DNA of 5,422 nt, taken from the NCBI GenBank assembly GCA_030828025.1, contig JAURDG010000103.1, positions 1 to 5,422 of the forward strand, given 5' to 3'. The translations under genes and the position numbers were made by a program. Positions 1 through 5,422 of the stretch are shown one piece after another. This DNA is from Flavobacteriaceae bacterium (GTDB lineage: Bacteria > Bacteroidota > Bacteroidia > Flavobacteriales > Flavobacteriaceae). Below the pieces are notes generated by a model. The model had not been told where the DNA came from, made no database searches, and was given only the letters and a program-made list of their open reading frames with translations. Position 1 is the first letter of the stretch; the number at the start of each line of letters is the position of its first letter.

Positions 1-470
1 AACATCCGCAAGTCAATTCACAATGGTTTGATGATAAGATGGTGCTCAACCATCATGTGCATGTAGGCGTAGCCGTAGCTGTTGAAGATGGGTTAGTTGT
101 TCCCGTACTGCGCTTTACCAACGAGATGAACTTACCGCAAATTGGCGTGCAAGTAAAAGATTTTGCTACTCGTGCACGAAACAAAAAACTGACACCACAA
201 GAGATGGACGGCAGTACCTTTACAGTTTCTAACCTTGGTATGTTTGGTATTACTGAATTTACCTCGATTATCAATCAACCAAACTCTGCCATTCTTTCTG
301 TGGGAGCCATTGTGCAAAAACCCGTTGTAAAAGGAGGCGAAATTGTAGTTGGCAACACCATGAAACTCACCCTTGCTTGCGACCACCGTACGGTTGACGG
401 AGCTACTGGGGCGCAGTTTTTACAAACGCTTAAGGAATACATCGAAAATCCCATCCGCTTGGTGGTGTAA
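1..470 (+). CDS. pdhC: Dihydrolipoamide acetyltransferase (E2) of a 2-oxoacid dehydrogenase complex, probably pyruvate dehydrogenase; C-terminal part only
   Basis: This is the C-terminal 155 codons of an E2 acyltransferase. The frame is open from base 3 with no start, so the lipoyl and subunit-binding domains lie upstream of the window. E2 moves the acetyl group from lipoyl-lysine to CoA in the cytoplasmic multienzyme core. The 2-oxoacid dehydrogenase catalytic domain is clear: VEDGLVVPVLR, then TFTVSNLGMFG, NSAILSVGAI and the active-site motif DHRTVDGA. The catalytic His is at bases 384-386 and the Asp at 396-398. The ending ENPIRLVV is the normal E2 C-terminus, so the gene is complete at its 3' end. 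The SNLGMFG stretch and the CDHRTVDGATGAQFL ending resemble pyruvate dehydrogenase E2 more than the SucB type, which tends to have a NGGVFG/DHRLIDG pattern. That choice is inference, and a branched-chain E2 is not fully excluded. The next gene begins only 5 or 23 bases downstream, so cotranscription is likely. Confidence 0.93.
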   Translation, partial: HPQVNSQWFDDKMVLNHHVHVGVAVAVEDGLVVPVLRFTNEMNLPQIGVQVKDFATRARNKKLTPQEMDGSTFTVSNLGMFGITEFTSIINQPNSAILSVGAIVQKPVVKGGEIVVGNTMKLTLACDHRTVDGATGAQFLQTLKEYIENPIRLVV

Positions 471-475
471 ACGTT

Positions 476-1159
476 TTGGGCGCATCGAAAAACATGGTGA
501 TAACAGGAGCCAGTCGAGGAATTGGCTTGGCGTTGGTGCAATGGTTTTCAGCAAACAACCACCAGGTTTGGGCACTATCCCGAAACATTCAACCAATTGA
601 GGCGTTAAACCTAAAAAACACACAAGCCATTTCGGTAGATATTTCCGATGAAGCTGCTGTGGAACATTGGGCAAAAAATCATGCTCCTGCTCCTGTTGAT
701 ATTTTAATCAATAACGCTGGGAAACTCATCAATAAACCTTTTTTGCAGACGACACAAGCTGATTTTAAAGCGGTGTATAATGTCAATGTTTTTGGCTTGG
801 CAAACCTAACACGCTTACTGTTGCCAAAAATGCACAGCACCAGTCACGTGGTCAATATCAGTAGTATGGGCGGCATAAACGGCACGTCGAAGTTTCCTGG
901 TCTAGCTGCTTACAGCAGTAGCAAAGGTGCGGTTTCTATCCTGACCGAGTTACTTGCCGAAGAGTGTAAGCGGACAGGACCAAGTGTCAATACCCTTGCT
1001 TTGGGAGCCGTGCAAACCGAAATGCTTTCAGAAGCGTTTCCAGGATTGGATGTTCCGATGGATGCCAAAACCATGGCGGATTACATTGCCCAATTTGCGC
1101 TTGAAGGGCATCGTTTTTACAATGGAAAAGTTCTTCCCGTTTCGAACACCACGCCTTAA
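476..1159 (+). CDS. Short-chain dehydrogenase/reductase (classical SDR, Rossmann fold)
   Basis: This is a 227-residue cytoplasmic NAD(P)-dependent oxidoreductase of the classical SDR family; its substrate cannot be read from sequence. Visible motifs are the dinucleotide-binding TGASRGIG (residues 10-17), the Asp of VDISD near residue 55 (adenine contact), NNAG (79-82), the helix Asn in NVFG (N104), the catalytic Ser in NISS (129/130) and the YSSSK motif (Tyr146, Lys150). The Ser-Arg after strand beta-2 (ALSRN, 34-37), with no Asp at the end of that strand, suggests a preference for NADP(H); this is inference. I chose the TTG start at 476 because the ATG at 494 would leave only three residues before the glycine motif and remove most of beta-1; the ATG remains possible. 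At 227 residues it is at the short end for classical SDRs, and the region after Lys150 is compact. The stop TAA shares its last A with the ATG of the next gene (TAATG), which implies translational coupling. Confidence 0.92.
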   Translation: MGASKNMVITGASRGIGLALVQWFSANNHQVWALSRNIQPIEALNLKNTQAISVDISDEAAVEHWAKNHAPAPVDILINNAGKLINKPFLQTTQADFKAVYNVNVFGLANLTRLLLPKMHSTSHVVNISSMGGINGTSKFPGLAAYSSSKGAVSILTELLAEECKRTGPSVNTLALGAVQTEMLSEAFPGLDVPMDAKTMADYIAQFALEGHRFYNGKVLPVSNTTP

Positions 1160-1752
1160 TGCAGTTTGATTTTTATTCTTTTTTACCCGAAGCGGCTCGA
1201 GAACAATGCGCCGCTTTGATCGATGAGCGAAACGTGCGTATCAAGGTCGTACGGCAGCGAAAAACCAAACACGGCGACTTTCGGGTTCATGCCCGACAAG
1301 TGGTAGGTATTACACTAAATGCCATGGATAATCCTTATCGGTTTTTGCTCACTTTTTTACATGAGTTGGCGCACTATGATGTTTTTATGTGCCATTCATC
1401 TCGAAAAAAACCACACGGTACGGAGTGGAAATCTACATTTCAGTCAATAACGAGCCCTTTTTTAACAACCGACTACTTCCCTGAGCCTTTATTGACAACA
1501 TTAAAAAAGCACATGGAAAACCCGCGTGCTACTTTTTCGGCTGACCCTAAATTGATGCAGGCGTTACGGAGTTTTGATTCACCCAATGATAAAAAATGTA
1601 TTTTTGAATTGGAACAGAATACTGTTTTTCGAACTGAGGACGGGCGTGTATTCCAAAAAGGGGCCAAACGCAGAACACGTTTTTTATGCACCTGTCTTCA
1701 CACAAAAAAGCAATATTTGTTTCCGCCTTTTGTTGAAGTTAATCCTGAATAA
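1159..1752 (+). CDS. SprT-like zinc metalloprotease domain protein
   Basis: This is a 197-residue soluble protein with the SprT-like metallopeptidase signature. HELAH (residues 68-72) supplies two zinc-binding His and the catalytic Glu69. HGTEW (86-90) supplies the probable third His ligand, in the spacing known from SprT/SPRTN proteins. The eukaryotic relative SPRTN cleaves DNA-protein crosslinks, but the role of bacterial SprT-like proteins is not settled, so no substrate is assigned. Family members often end in a zinc ribbon. Here only one CxC pair (Cys177, Cys179) and a lone Cys147 are visible, in a C-terminal beta-rich stretch with a basic KRRTRF segment (170-175), so a full four-Cys ribbon is absent. 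There is no signal peptide or membrane segment. The ATG overlaps the SDR stop (TAATG), and its own TAA overlaps the DUF389 start in the same way, which places it in the middle of a coupled trio. Confidence 0.9.
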   Translation: MQFDFYSFLPEAAREQCAALIDERNVRIKVVRQRKTKHGDFRVHARQVVGITLNAMDNPYRFLLTFLHELAHYDVFMCHSSRKKPHGTEWKSTFQSITSPFLTTDYFPEPLLTTLKKHMENPRATFSADPKLMQALRSFDSPNDKKCIFELEQNTVFRTEDGRVFQKGAKRRTRFLCTCLHTKKQYLFPPFVEVNPE

Positions 1753-2816
1753 TGGAATCAAAATTTGACTTTTCCGAGCCTTCTGAATCTACGGAGCCTG
1801 TAAGGAAACAACCAAAAAAACAGCGTGAGCAGCTTCGTTTTTTAGGTAATTTACTCCAGATTGCCCGTGATACGGACTACGCAGCTACTTTGTCGGCTGT
1901 CCGCCAAGACATTCCTTTTAAGGGTGCCACCGCATGGGTGCTTATTTGTTCCATATTTATTGCCTCTATAGGGCTTAACACCAACTCAACAGCTGTCATT
2001 ATTGGCGCCATGCTTATTGCGCCGCTCATGGGTCCAGTTTTGGGAATCGGTGTATCTCTTGCTATCAACGATTTGTCTATGCTTAAGCATGCTATACAGA
2101 ATTTTCTGGTTATGGTCGCCTTGAGTGTGTTGACAGCTACTTTGTTTTTCGCTTTATTTCCATTACAGCAAGAATCATCAGAGTTGCTTTCACGGACACA
2201 ACCCGACATACGCGATGTGTTTATCGCTTTTTTTGGTGGAGCTGCTCTGGCGATTGCCCGCACAAAAAAAGGCACCATTGCTTCGGTGATTTTTGGCGTT
2301 GCCATTGCTACGGCACTCATGCCGCCTTTGTGCACAATCGGCTTTGGGTTGTCACAAGCTAATCTAAGCTATGCCATGGGTGCTTTCTATTTGTTTTTTA
2401 TCAATGCTACTTTTATAGCATTTGCTTCGTTTTTGGTCATTAAGCTGTTGCGTTTTCCCATGACTGATTATGCCGATTCCAAACAACGAAGAAGGGTCGT
2501 TCGTTTGGTGAGTTTTGTAGCTCTGCTTGTAATGATTCCTGCGGGAATAACATTTAAAAAAGCCCTTTCCGAAAATAGTTTTCGGCAGGCAGTAAACCAA
2601 TTTTTATCCGAGCAAGTAGTGCCGCTTACTTATGGAAGTCACTTAAGCCAAACGGCTGAAATTTATTACGATACTGATGGTTCTAAAATTGTATTGAATT
2701 CTTTGGGGTTCGTTCGTATCGACAGTGTTTCGGCGCAGCAATTGGCGCATAGTATCAAGCAATACAAAGGCTTATCTGAAGCAAGATTGCTTATCATGCC
2801 AAGCAATCAACAGTAG
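1752..2816 (+). CDS. DUF389 family multi-pass inner membrane protein of unknown function
   Basis: This is a 354-residue integral membrane protein. A polar, basic N-terminal tail (about 1-55, with RKQPKKQREQ) precedes a core of roughly six or seven hydrophobic segments near residues 60-78, 81-103, 115-137, 153-170, 173-196, 207-231 and 250-268. A soluble C-terminal domain of about 85 residues follows. The core carries the recognisable DUF389 pattern: SIGLNTNSTAVIIGAMLIAP (72-91), then MGPVLGIGVSLAINDL, and later ATALMPPLC (186-194). No biochemical function has been established for this family to my knowledge. The conserved small and polar residues in the membrane core (N76, N78, S79, the GAMLIAPL turn) would fit a transporter or channel, but that is inference. 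The basic N-terminus suggests it faces the cytoplasm. Its ATG overlaps the SprT-like stop (TAATG). Its TAG stop directly abuts the stop of the opposing mlaF gene with no base between. An 8-bp inverted repeat overlaps its last codons. Confidence 0.93.
   Translation: MESKFDFSEPSESTEPVRKQPKKQREQLRFLGNLLQIARDTDYAATLSAVRQDIPFKGATAWVLICSIFIASIGLNTNSTAVIIGAMLIAPLMGPVLGIGVSLAINDLSMLKHAIQNFLVMVALSVLTATLFFALFPLQQESSELLSRTQPDIRDVFIAFFGGAALAIARTKKGTIASVIFGVAIATALMPPLCTIGFGLSQANLSYAMGAFYLFFINATFIAFASFLVIKLLRFPMTDYADSKQRRRVVRLVSFVALLVMIPAGITFKKALSENSFRQAVNQFLSEQVVPLTYGSHLSQTAEIYYDTDGSKIVLNSLGFVRIDSVSAQQLAHSIKQYKGLSEARLLIMPSNQQ
2785..2808. terminator. Possible (bidirectional) hairpin terminator at the convergent gene junction
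   Basis: GATTGCTT (2785-2792) is a perfect 8-bp inverted match to AAGCAATC (2801-2808), with the 8-nt loop ATCATGCC. It lies within the last codons of the DUF389 gene, and on the minus strand starts 8 nt beyond the mlaF stop codon. Its position between two converging genes that have no intergenic DNA makes a 3'-end role plausible. Against a classic intrinsic terminator, the stem has only three G/C pairs and no uninterrupted T-tract follows on either strand; the nearest T-run on the + strand is at 2838-2843. It could also be a chance repeat or an RNA-stabilising 3' structure. Confidence 0.38.
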
Positions 2817-3572
2817 TTATTGATACACTTCTTTGACTTTTTTCATCAGCCTTGAGGAATAAACAAAGTTGTTTATGGCTTCATTGTCGGTTTTGAAAAT
2901 TTGTTTTTTATTTCCTTCCCAGGCTTTTAATCCATCTTTAAGGAACAAGATAGTATCCCCAATTTCCATGACCGAGTTCATGTCGTGTGAATTGATAACC
3001 GTGGTGATGTTGTACTCTTTTGTTATCTCTCGGATTAAGTTGTCGATAACAATAGCGGTTTTCGGATCCAACCCAGAATTTGGTTCATCGCAAAACAAAT
3101 ATTTGGGCCGCATCACTACCGCACGGGCTATAGCCACCCGCTTTTGCATGCCTCCAGAAAGTTCGGCAGGTAATTTTTGCGTGGCTTCATTAAGGTTTAC
3201 ACGATCGATGACCTCATGGGCAGCAGCACGAATGCTTTTTTCATCTTGATCGGTAAGCATTTGCATGGGAAACATCACATTTTCCAATACTGTCATGGAG
3301 TCAAATAGTGCACTACCTTGAAAAACCATGCCTATTTCTCTTCTTAGTATCCTTCGCTGATTGTCATCCATATTTTCCAATGGTCGGTTGCCAAACAGCA
3401 TACTGCCACTATCAACGGAGTAAAGGCCGAGCATGCACTTGAGCAAGACCGTTTTTCCAGAACCACTTTGACCAATAATTAGGTTGGTTTTTCCGGGTTC
3501 AAAAGTCATGCTAATGCCCTTGAGGACTTCTAGCCCATCAAATGATTTTTTTATGTTTTTAAGTTCAATCAT
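2817..3572 (-). CDS. mlaF: MlaF-type ABC transporter ATP-binding protein (MCE/Mla lipid transport)
   Basis: This is a 251-residue cytoplasmic ABC ATPase that should power the MlaE permease encoded just upstream, moving phospholipid between the inner membrane and a periplasmic MCE protein. All nucleotide-binding motifs are intact: Walker A GQSGSGKT (34-41), Q-loop Gln85 in VFQGSALFDSMTV, signature LSGGMQKR (138-145), Walker B YLFCDEP with Glu163, D-loop SGLDP (166-170) and switch His196 in NSHDM. The SALFDSMTV stretch after the Q-loop and the CDEPNSGLDP stretch are typical of Mla-type ATPases. I chose the ATG at 3572 because it gives the standard MIELKNIKKSF opening and its A is also the last base of the mlaE stop (TGATG). 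A longer start at 3632 would add 20 unrelated residues inside mlaE. A tail of about 30 residues follows the ABC fold; in E. coli the MlaF C-terminus helps dimerisation and MlaB contact, but whether that holds here is unknown. The stop abuts the DUF389 stop head-on. Confidence 0.95.
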   Translation of the reverse strand: MIELKNIKKSFDGLEVLKGISMTFEPGKTNLIIGQSGSGKTVLLKCMLGLYSVDSGSMLFGNRPLENMDDNQRRILRREIGMVFQGSALFDSMTVLENVMFPMQMLTDQDEKSIRAAAHEVIDRVNLNEATQKLPAELSGGMQKRVAIARAVVMRPKYLFCDEPNSGLDPKTAIVIDNLIREITKEYNITTVINSHDMNSVMEIGDTILFLKDGLKAWEGNKKQIFKTDNEAINNFVYSSRLMKKVKEVYQ

Positions 3573-4309
3573 CAGGCAAGCAATAATTGTGTAATCATGT
3601 AATTGAGTACAATAATGACGATGGATGTCCATACAAAGGCGACTGTGGCAGCTTTGCCCACTTCTAATGCACCACCTTTCATATAATAGCCTTGATAGGC
3701 GGGAATGGTAGCTAGGACTATAGCAAAAACGACTGTCTTAATAAATGCGTAAAACACATGAAAAGGTTTAAAGTCCATTTGAATACCATCGATAAAATCG
3801 GCACTACTCGAAAAGCCGCCATAGAGTGTGGCGGTATATCCGCCCAAAATACCCAAAAACATGGAAATATTGATCACCAACGGGAGCAACATCATAGCAA
3901 CTAATTTTGGAAAAACCAGATAATTCACCGAGTTGATGCCCATAACTTCTAGTGCGTCAATCTGTTCAGTTACACGCATCGTGCCAATGCTAGACGTAAT
4001 GAAAGAACCGACTTTACCCGCCAAAATAATGCACATAAAAGTAGGTGCAAATTCTAGAATAACCGATTGTCTGGTTGCAAAGCCAACCAAGCTCTTAGGT
4101 ATAAGCGGACTTTCTATATTTAAGGCTGTTTGAATGGCAACAACTCCTCCAACAAAAAACGAGAGAAATGCCACTATTCCTAAAGAGCCAACAATAAGGT
4201 CTTGAATATCCTTAAAAATGAGCTTACGCATGACTTTTGCTTTTGTAGGCTTTATAAAAACCAACCGCAACATCAAGAGATAAGCACCTATGTGGTGTAA
4301 AAGTTTCAT
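3572..4309 (-). CDS. mlaE: MlaE-type ABC transporter permease (MCE/Mla lipid transport)
   Basis: This is a 245-residue inner-membrane permease of the MlaE family, slightly shorter than the roughly 260 residues of the E. coli protein. An amphipathic, basic N-terminal region (about 1-35, with KPTKAKVMRK) comes first, followed by hydrophobic segments near 38-62, 86-105, 133-160, 184-204 and 221-243. The family core AGKVGSFITSSIGTMRVTEQ (97-116), continuing as IDALEVMGINSVNYLVFPK, is unmistakable and includes the conserved Glu115-Gln116 that follows the AGxxGS/A segment. In characterised systems two MlaE copies and two MlaF copies form the core on which an MlaD hexamer sits. It is the first gene of a minus-strand pair, and its TGA overlaps the mlaF ATG, so the two are almost certainly coupled. 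No mlaD, mlaB or mlaC follows, because mlaF is at once met by the convergent DUF389 gene. The start is the ATG nearest the divergent intergenic region and gives a normal N-terminus. Confidence 0.95.
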   Translation of the reverse strand: MKLLHHIGAYLLMLRLVFIKPTKAKVMRKLIFKDIQDLIVGSLGIVAFLSFFVGGVVAIQTALNIESPLIPKSLVGFATRQSVILEFAPTFMCIILAGKVGSFITSSIGTMRVTEQIDALEVMGINSVNYLVFPKLVAMMLLPLVINISMFLGILGGYTATLYGGFSSSADFIDGIQMDFKPFHVFYAFIKTVVFAIVLATIPAYQGYYMKGGALEVGKAATVAFVWTSIVIIVLNYMITQLLLA

Positions 4310-4341
4310 TTTAACGAATGTAAAAAAATATGGTAACTTTA
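4310..4341 (+). promoter_or_regulatory. Candidate Bacteroidota-type promoter for the PafA-like phosphatase gene
   Basis: TTTA (4310-4313) and TAACTTTA (4334-4341) are separated by 20 bases. They match the Bacteroidota -33/-7 consensus (TTTG / TAnnTTTG) except for the final base of each element. Transcription would start near 4348 and leave a leader of about 33 bases that contains the A/T palindrome. The element overlaps the candidate mlaE promoter on the other strand, so the two could compete. It is proposed on pattern alone. I see no clear Pho-box-like direct repeats, so phosphate control is not evident. Confidence 0.27.
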
Positions 4342-4355
4342 ATCTTGTAATTCAA
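4323..4355 (-). promoter_or_regulatory. Candidate Bacteroidota-type promoter for mlaE-mlaF
   Basis: Read on the minus strand, TTG (4355-4353) is followed after 22 bases by TATTTTTT (4330-4323). This approximates the known Bacteroidota sigma-factor consensus TTTG / TAnnTTTG (-33/-7), with five of six fixed positions matching in the -7 element and an incomplete -33 element. It would place transcription start only about 10 bases before the mlaE ATG. In such A/T-rich DNA a match of this quality can arise by chance, so this is only a proposal. A promoter for this operon must lie here or inside the divergent phosphatase gene. Confidence 0.22.
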
Positions 4356-4359
4356 CACA

Positions 4360-4375
4360 AAATATAAAGATATTT
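4360..4375. repeat. A/T palindrome just upstream of the phosphatase start codon
   Basis: AAATAT (4360-4365) and ATATTT (4370-4375) form a perfect 6-bp inverted repeat around AAAG, ending five bases before the ATG at 4381. It could be an operator half-site pair or a weak leader hairpin near the ribosome landing site. A stem made only of A-U pairs would be unstable as RNA, and A/T-rich DNA yields such repeats by chance, so function is uncertain. Confidence 0.3.
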
Positions 4376-4380
4376 ACAAC

Positions 4381-5422
4381 ATGAGAATAATCTTTGCCCT
4401 ATTGCTACTTGTCCCTGTTTTTTCACGTTGTCAATCCGCAGATCAGTCTGAGCAACCTAAGCTCGTAATGGGTATTGTGGTTGACCAAATGCGCATGGAC
4501 TATCTGTCGCGCTTCCAAAGGCACTATTCAGCTGATGGATTTATGCGTTTTTATCACGAAGGCTTTGTGGCCAAAAACCATCATTTTGATTATGCGCCTA
4601 CAGTTACTGCTGCTGGCCATGCGAGTATTGCAACCGGCACGCCGCCTGCCATACATGGTATTATTGCAAACGATTGGTTTGACAAACAAACCGGACAAGA
4701 ACAATATTGCGTACAAGATAAGCGCTATGCGACTGTCGGCTCGGAAAACAAAAGCATCGGTCAAAAAGCACCTACGCAGTTACTCGTTAGTACTTTCGCT
4801 GACGAAAATAGACTGGCTACGCAATCTCGTGGCAAGGCGATTAGCGTTTCCATCAAAGACAGAGGTGCGATTTTGTCTATTGGGCACGCCGCCAATGGTG
4901 CTTACTGGTTTTCGGGCAATGATGGAAATTTTGTGAGCAGCACATTTTATATGAAAGCACTACCTCAATGGCTTGCAGCGTTTAATGCTTCTAGAAAGAT
5001 AGACAGCTACATGACGACTTGGGACACCTACTTTCCTATACAAGAATACACCGAAACAGGCGCTGACGATACGGCGTATGAAAAGGCACCTAAAGGTAAA
5101 GTCACGCCTACGTTCCCTTACGATTTAGCTGCTTTGGCAGCCCAAAACGGAGGATACAATATTTTAAAATCTACACCCTTTGGAAATAGCCTGATTACCG
5201 ACGTTGCTTTGGCAGCTATTAATGGAGAACATTTGGGTCAGGATGCCGCTGCTGATGTGTTGATGATTAGCTATTCATCTACAGATTACATTGGACATGA
5301 TTACGGCATCAATTCCAAAGAACTACAAGATGCCTATGTGCGTTTGGATCGCGACATCGCACGACTTTTTAAGCAGTTAGATGAGCAAGTGGGCAAGGGA
5401 AATTATACCGTATTTCTAACGT
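4381..5422 (+). CDS. pafA: PafA-like alkaline phosphatase (alkaline phosphatase superfamily), 3' end outside the window
   Basis: This is the first 347 codons of an exported zinc phosphomonoesterase resembling Elizabethkingia meningoseptica PafA (about 546 residues), so roughly a third is missing at the window end. PafA hydrolyses phosphate monoesters in the periplasm. Against my memory of PafA numbering, residues here line up with a constant offset of 3: zinc ligand Asp35 (VVDQMR), nucleophile Thr76 (PTVTAAGH), Asn97 (NDWFD), Lys159 and Arg161 (SIKDR, transition-state contacts), and zinc ligands Asp302 and His306 (STDYIGHD). The Lys/Arg pair marks a monoesterase rather than a phosphodiesterase of this superfamily. 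The expected DHG ligands would begin one or two codons past the window end. The N-terminus is a signal peptide: basic Arg2, hydrophobic 3-14, then FSRC with Cys17. Lipidation at Cys17 is possible, but Arg at -1 is atypical for a lipobox, so soluble periplasmic export is equally plausible. The gene is divergent from mlaE across 71 bp. Confidence 0.95.
   Translation, partial: MRIIFALLLLVPVFSRCQSADQSEQPKLVMGIVVDQMRMDYLSRFQRHYSADGFMRFYHEGFVAKNHHFDYAPTVTAAGHASIATGTPPAIHGIIANDWFDKQTGQEQYCVQDKRYATVGSENKSIGQKAPTQLLVSTFADENRLATQSRGKAISVSIKDRGAILSIGHAANGAYWFSGNDGNFVSSTFYMKALPQWLAAFNASRKIDSYMTTWDTYFPIQEYTETGADDTAYEKAPKGKVTPTFPYDLAALAAQNGGYNILKSTPFGNSLITDVALAAINGEHLGQDAAADVLMISYSSTDYIGHDYGINSKELQDAYVRLDRDIARLFKQLDEQVGKGNYTVFLT

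Noticed and set aside
1877..2335. A 152-codon open frame on the minus strand inside the DUF389 gene.
   Set aside because: It lies opposite a clear DUF389 coding region, shows no recognisable domain, and its length is explained by the codon bias of the real gene.
476..2816. The possibility that the SDR, SprT-like and DUF389 trio is a defence or toxin-antitoxin island.
   Set aside because: There is no nuclease, toxin, NTPase or mobile-element gene nearby, the composition looks uniform with its neighbours, and the flanking genes are housekeeping. It reads as an ordinary chromosomal operon.
2869..3249. A 126-codon open frame on the + strand opposite mlaF.
   Set aside because: It is antisense to intact ABC ATPase motifs, with no recognisable protein features.
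3573..3632. An in-frame ATG at 3632 (minus strand) that would lengthen MlaF by 20 residues.
   Set aside because: The added residues do not resemble any MlaF N-terminus and lie wholly within mlaE. The ATG at 3572 gives the standard N-terminus and a TGATG overlap.
4360..4375. The A/T palindrome as an intrinsic terminator for a minus-strand or plus-strand transcript.
   Set aside because: The stem is only A/T pairs, no T-tract follows, and it sits upstream of both divergent genes, where no transcript should end.
4475..4936. A 153-codon open frame on the + strand inside the phosphatase gene, in another frame.
   Set aside because: The overlapping frame from 4381 is open to the window end and carries all expected PafA active-site residues. 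The shadow frame has no domain signal.
4381..5422. A type I phosphodiesterase/nucleotide pyrophosphatase instead of a monoesterase.
   Set aside because: The Lys159-x-Arg161 pair and the NDWFD Asn match PafA-type monoesterases position by position; phosphodiesterase members lack this pair.

Overview
This window looks like chromosomal DNA from a member of the Bacteroidota, most likely the Flavobacteriia. The evidence is the flavobacterial style of the proteins (a PafA-type alkaline phosphatase, an MlaE/MlaF pair with the ATPase signature LSGGMQKR and a CDEPNSGLDP stretch, a PDH-type E2), the lack of Shine-Dalgarno-like purine boxes before the start codons, and A/T-rich upstream sequence. The assignment rests on recognition from memory, not on a search. 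The DNA is almost fully coding. I see no tRNA or rRNA, insertion sequence, CRISPR array, phage gene or compositional break.

Left half (1-2816, + strand): a tightly packed co-directional run. It opens with the C-terminal catalytic part of a dihydrolipoamide acetyltransferase (E2 of a 2-oxoacid dehydrogenase complex, probably pyruvate dehydrogenase), cut by the window edge. It continues with a short-chain dehydrogenase/reductase, a SprT-like zinc metalloprotease and a DUF389 multi-pass membrane protein. The last three are joined by two identical TAATG stop/start overlaps, so they are very probably one translationally coupled transcript. Their functions are not obviously related, so this reads as compact genome packing more than as a pathway.

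Middle and right (2817-4309, - strand): a two-gene operon encoding the permease (MlaE) and ATPase (MlaF) of an MCE/Mla-type lipid transporter, coupled by a TGATG overlap. It converges on the DUF389 gene with zero bases between the two stop codons. An 8-bp perfect inverted repeat just inside the end of the DUF389 gene is the only candidate for a terminator there. No MlaD (MCE) or MlaB/MlaC partner is present, so they must be encoded elsewhere.

Far right (4310-5422): a 71-bp A/T-rich divergent intergenic region, then a PafA-like alkaline phosphatase on the + strand. It is cut by the window end just before its expected second zinc-binding DHG motif. All active-site residues expected in the visible part are present.

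I did not find a convincing undescribed system. The points most worth a second look are the hairpin at the gapless convergent junction, the DUF389 protein of unknown function coupled to a SprT-like protease, the MlaEF pair without its MCE partner, and the small palindrome just upstream of the phosphatase start codon.
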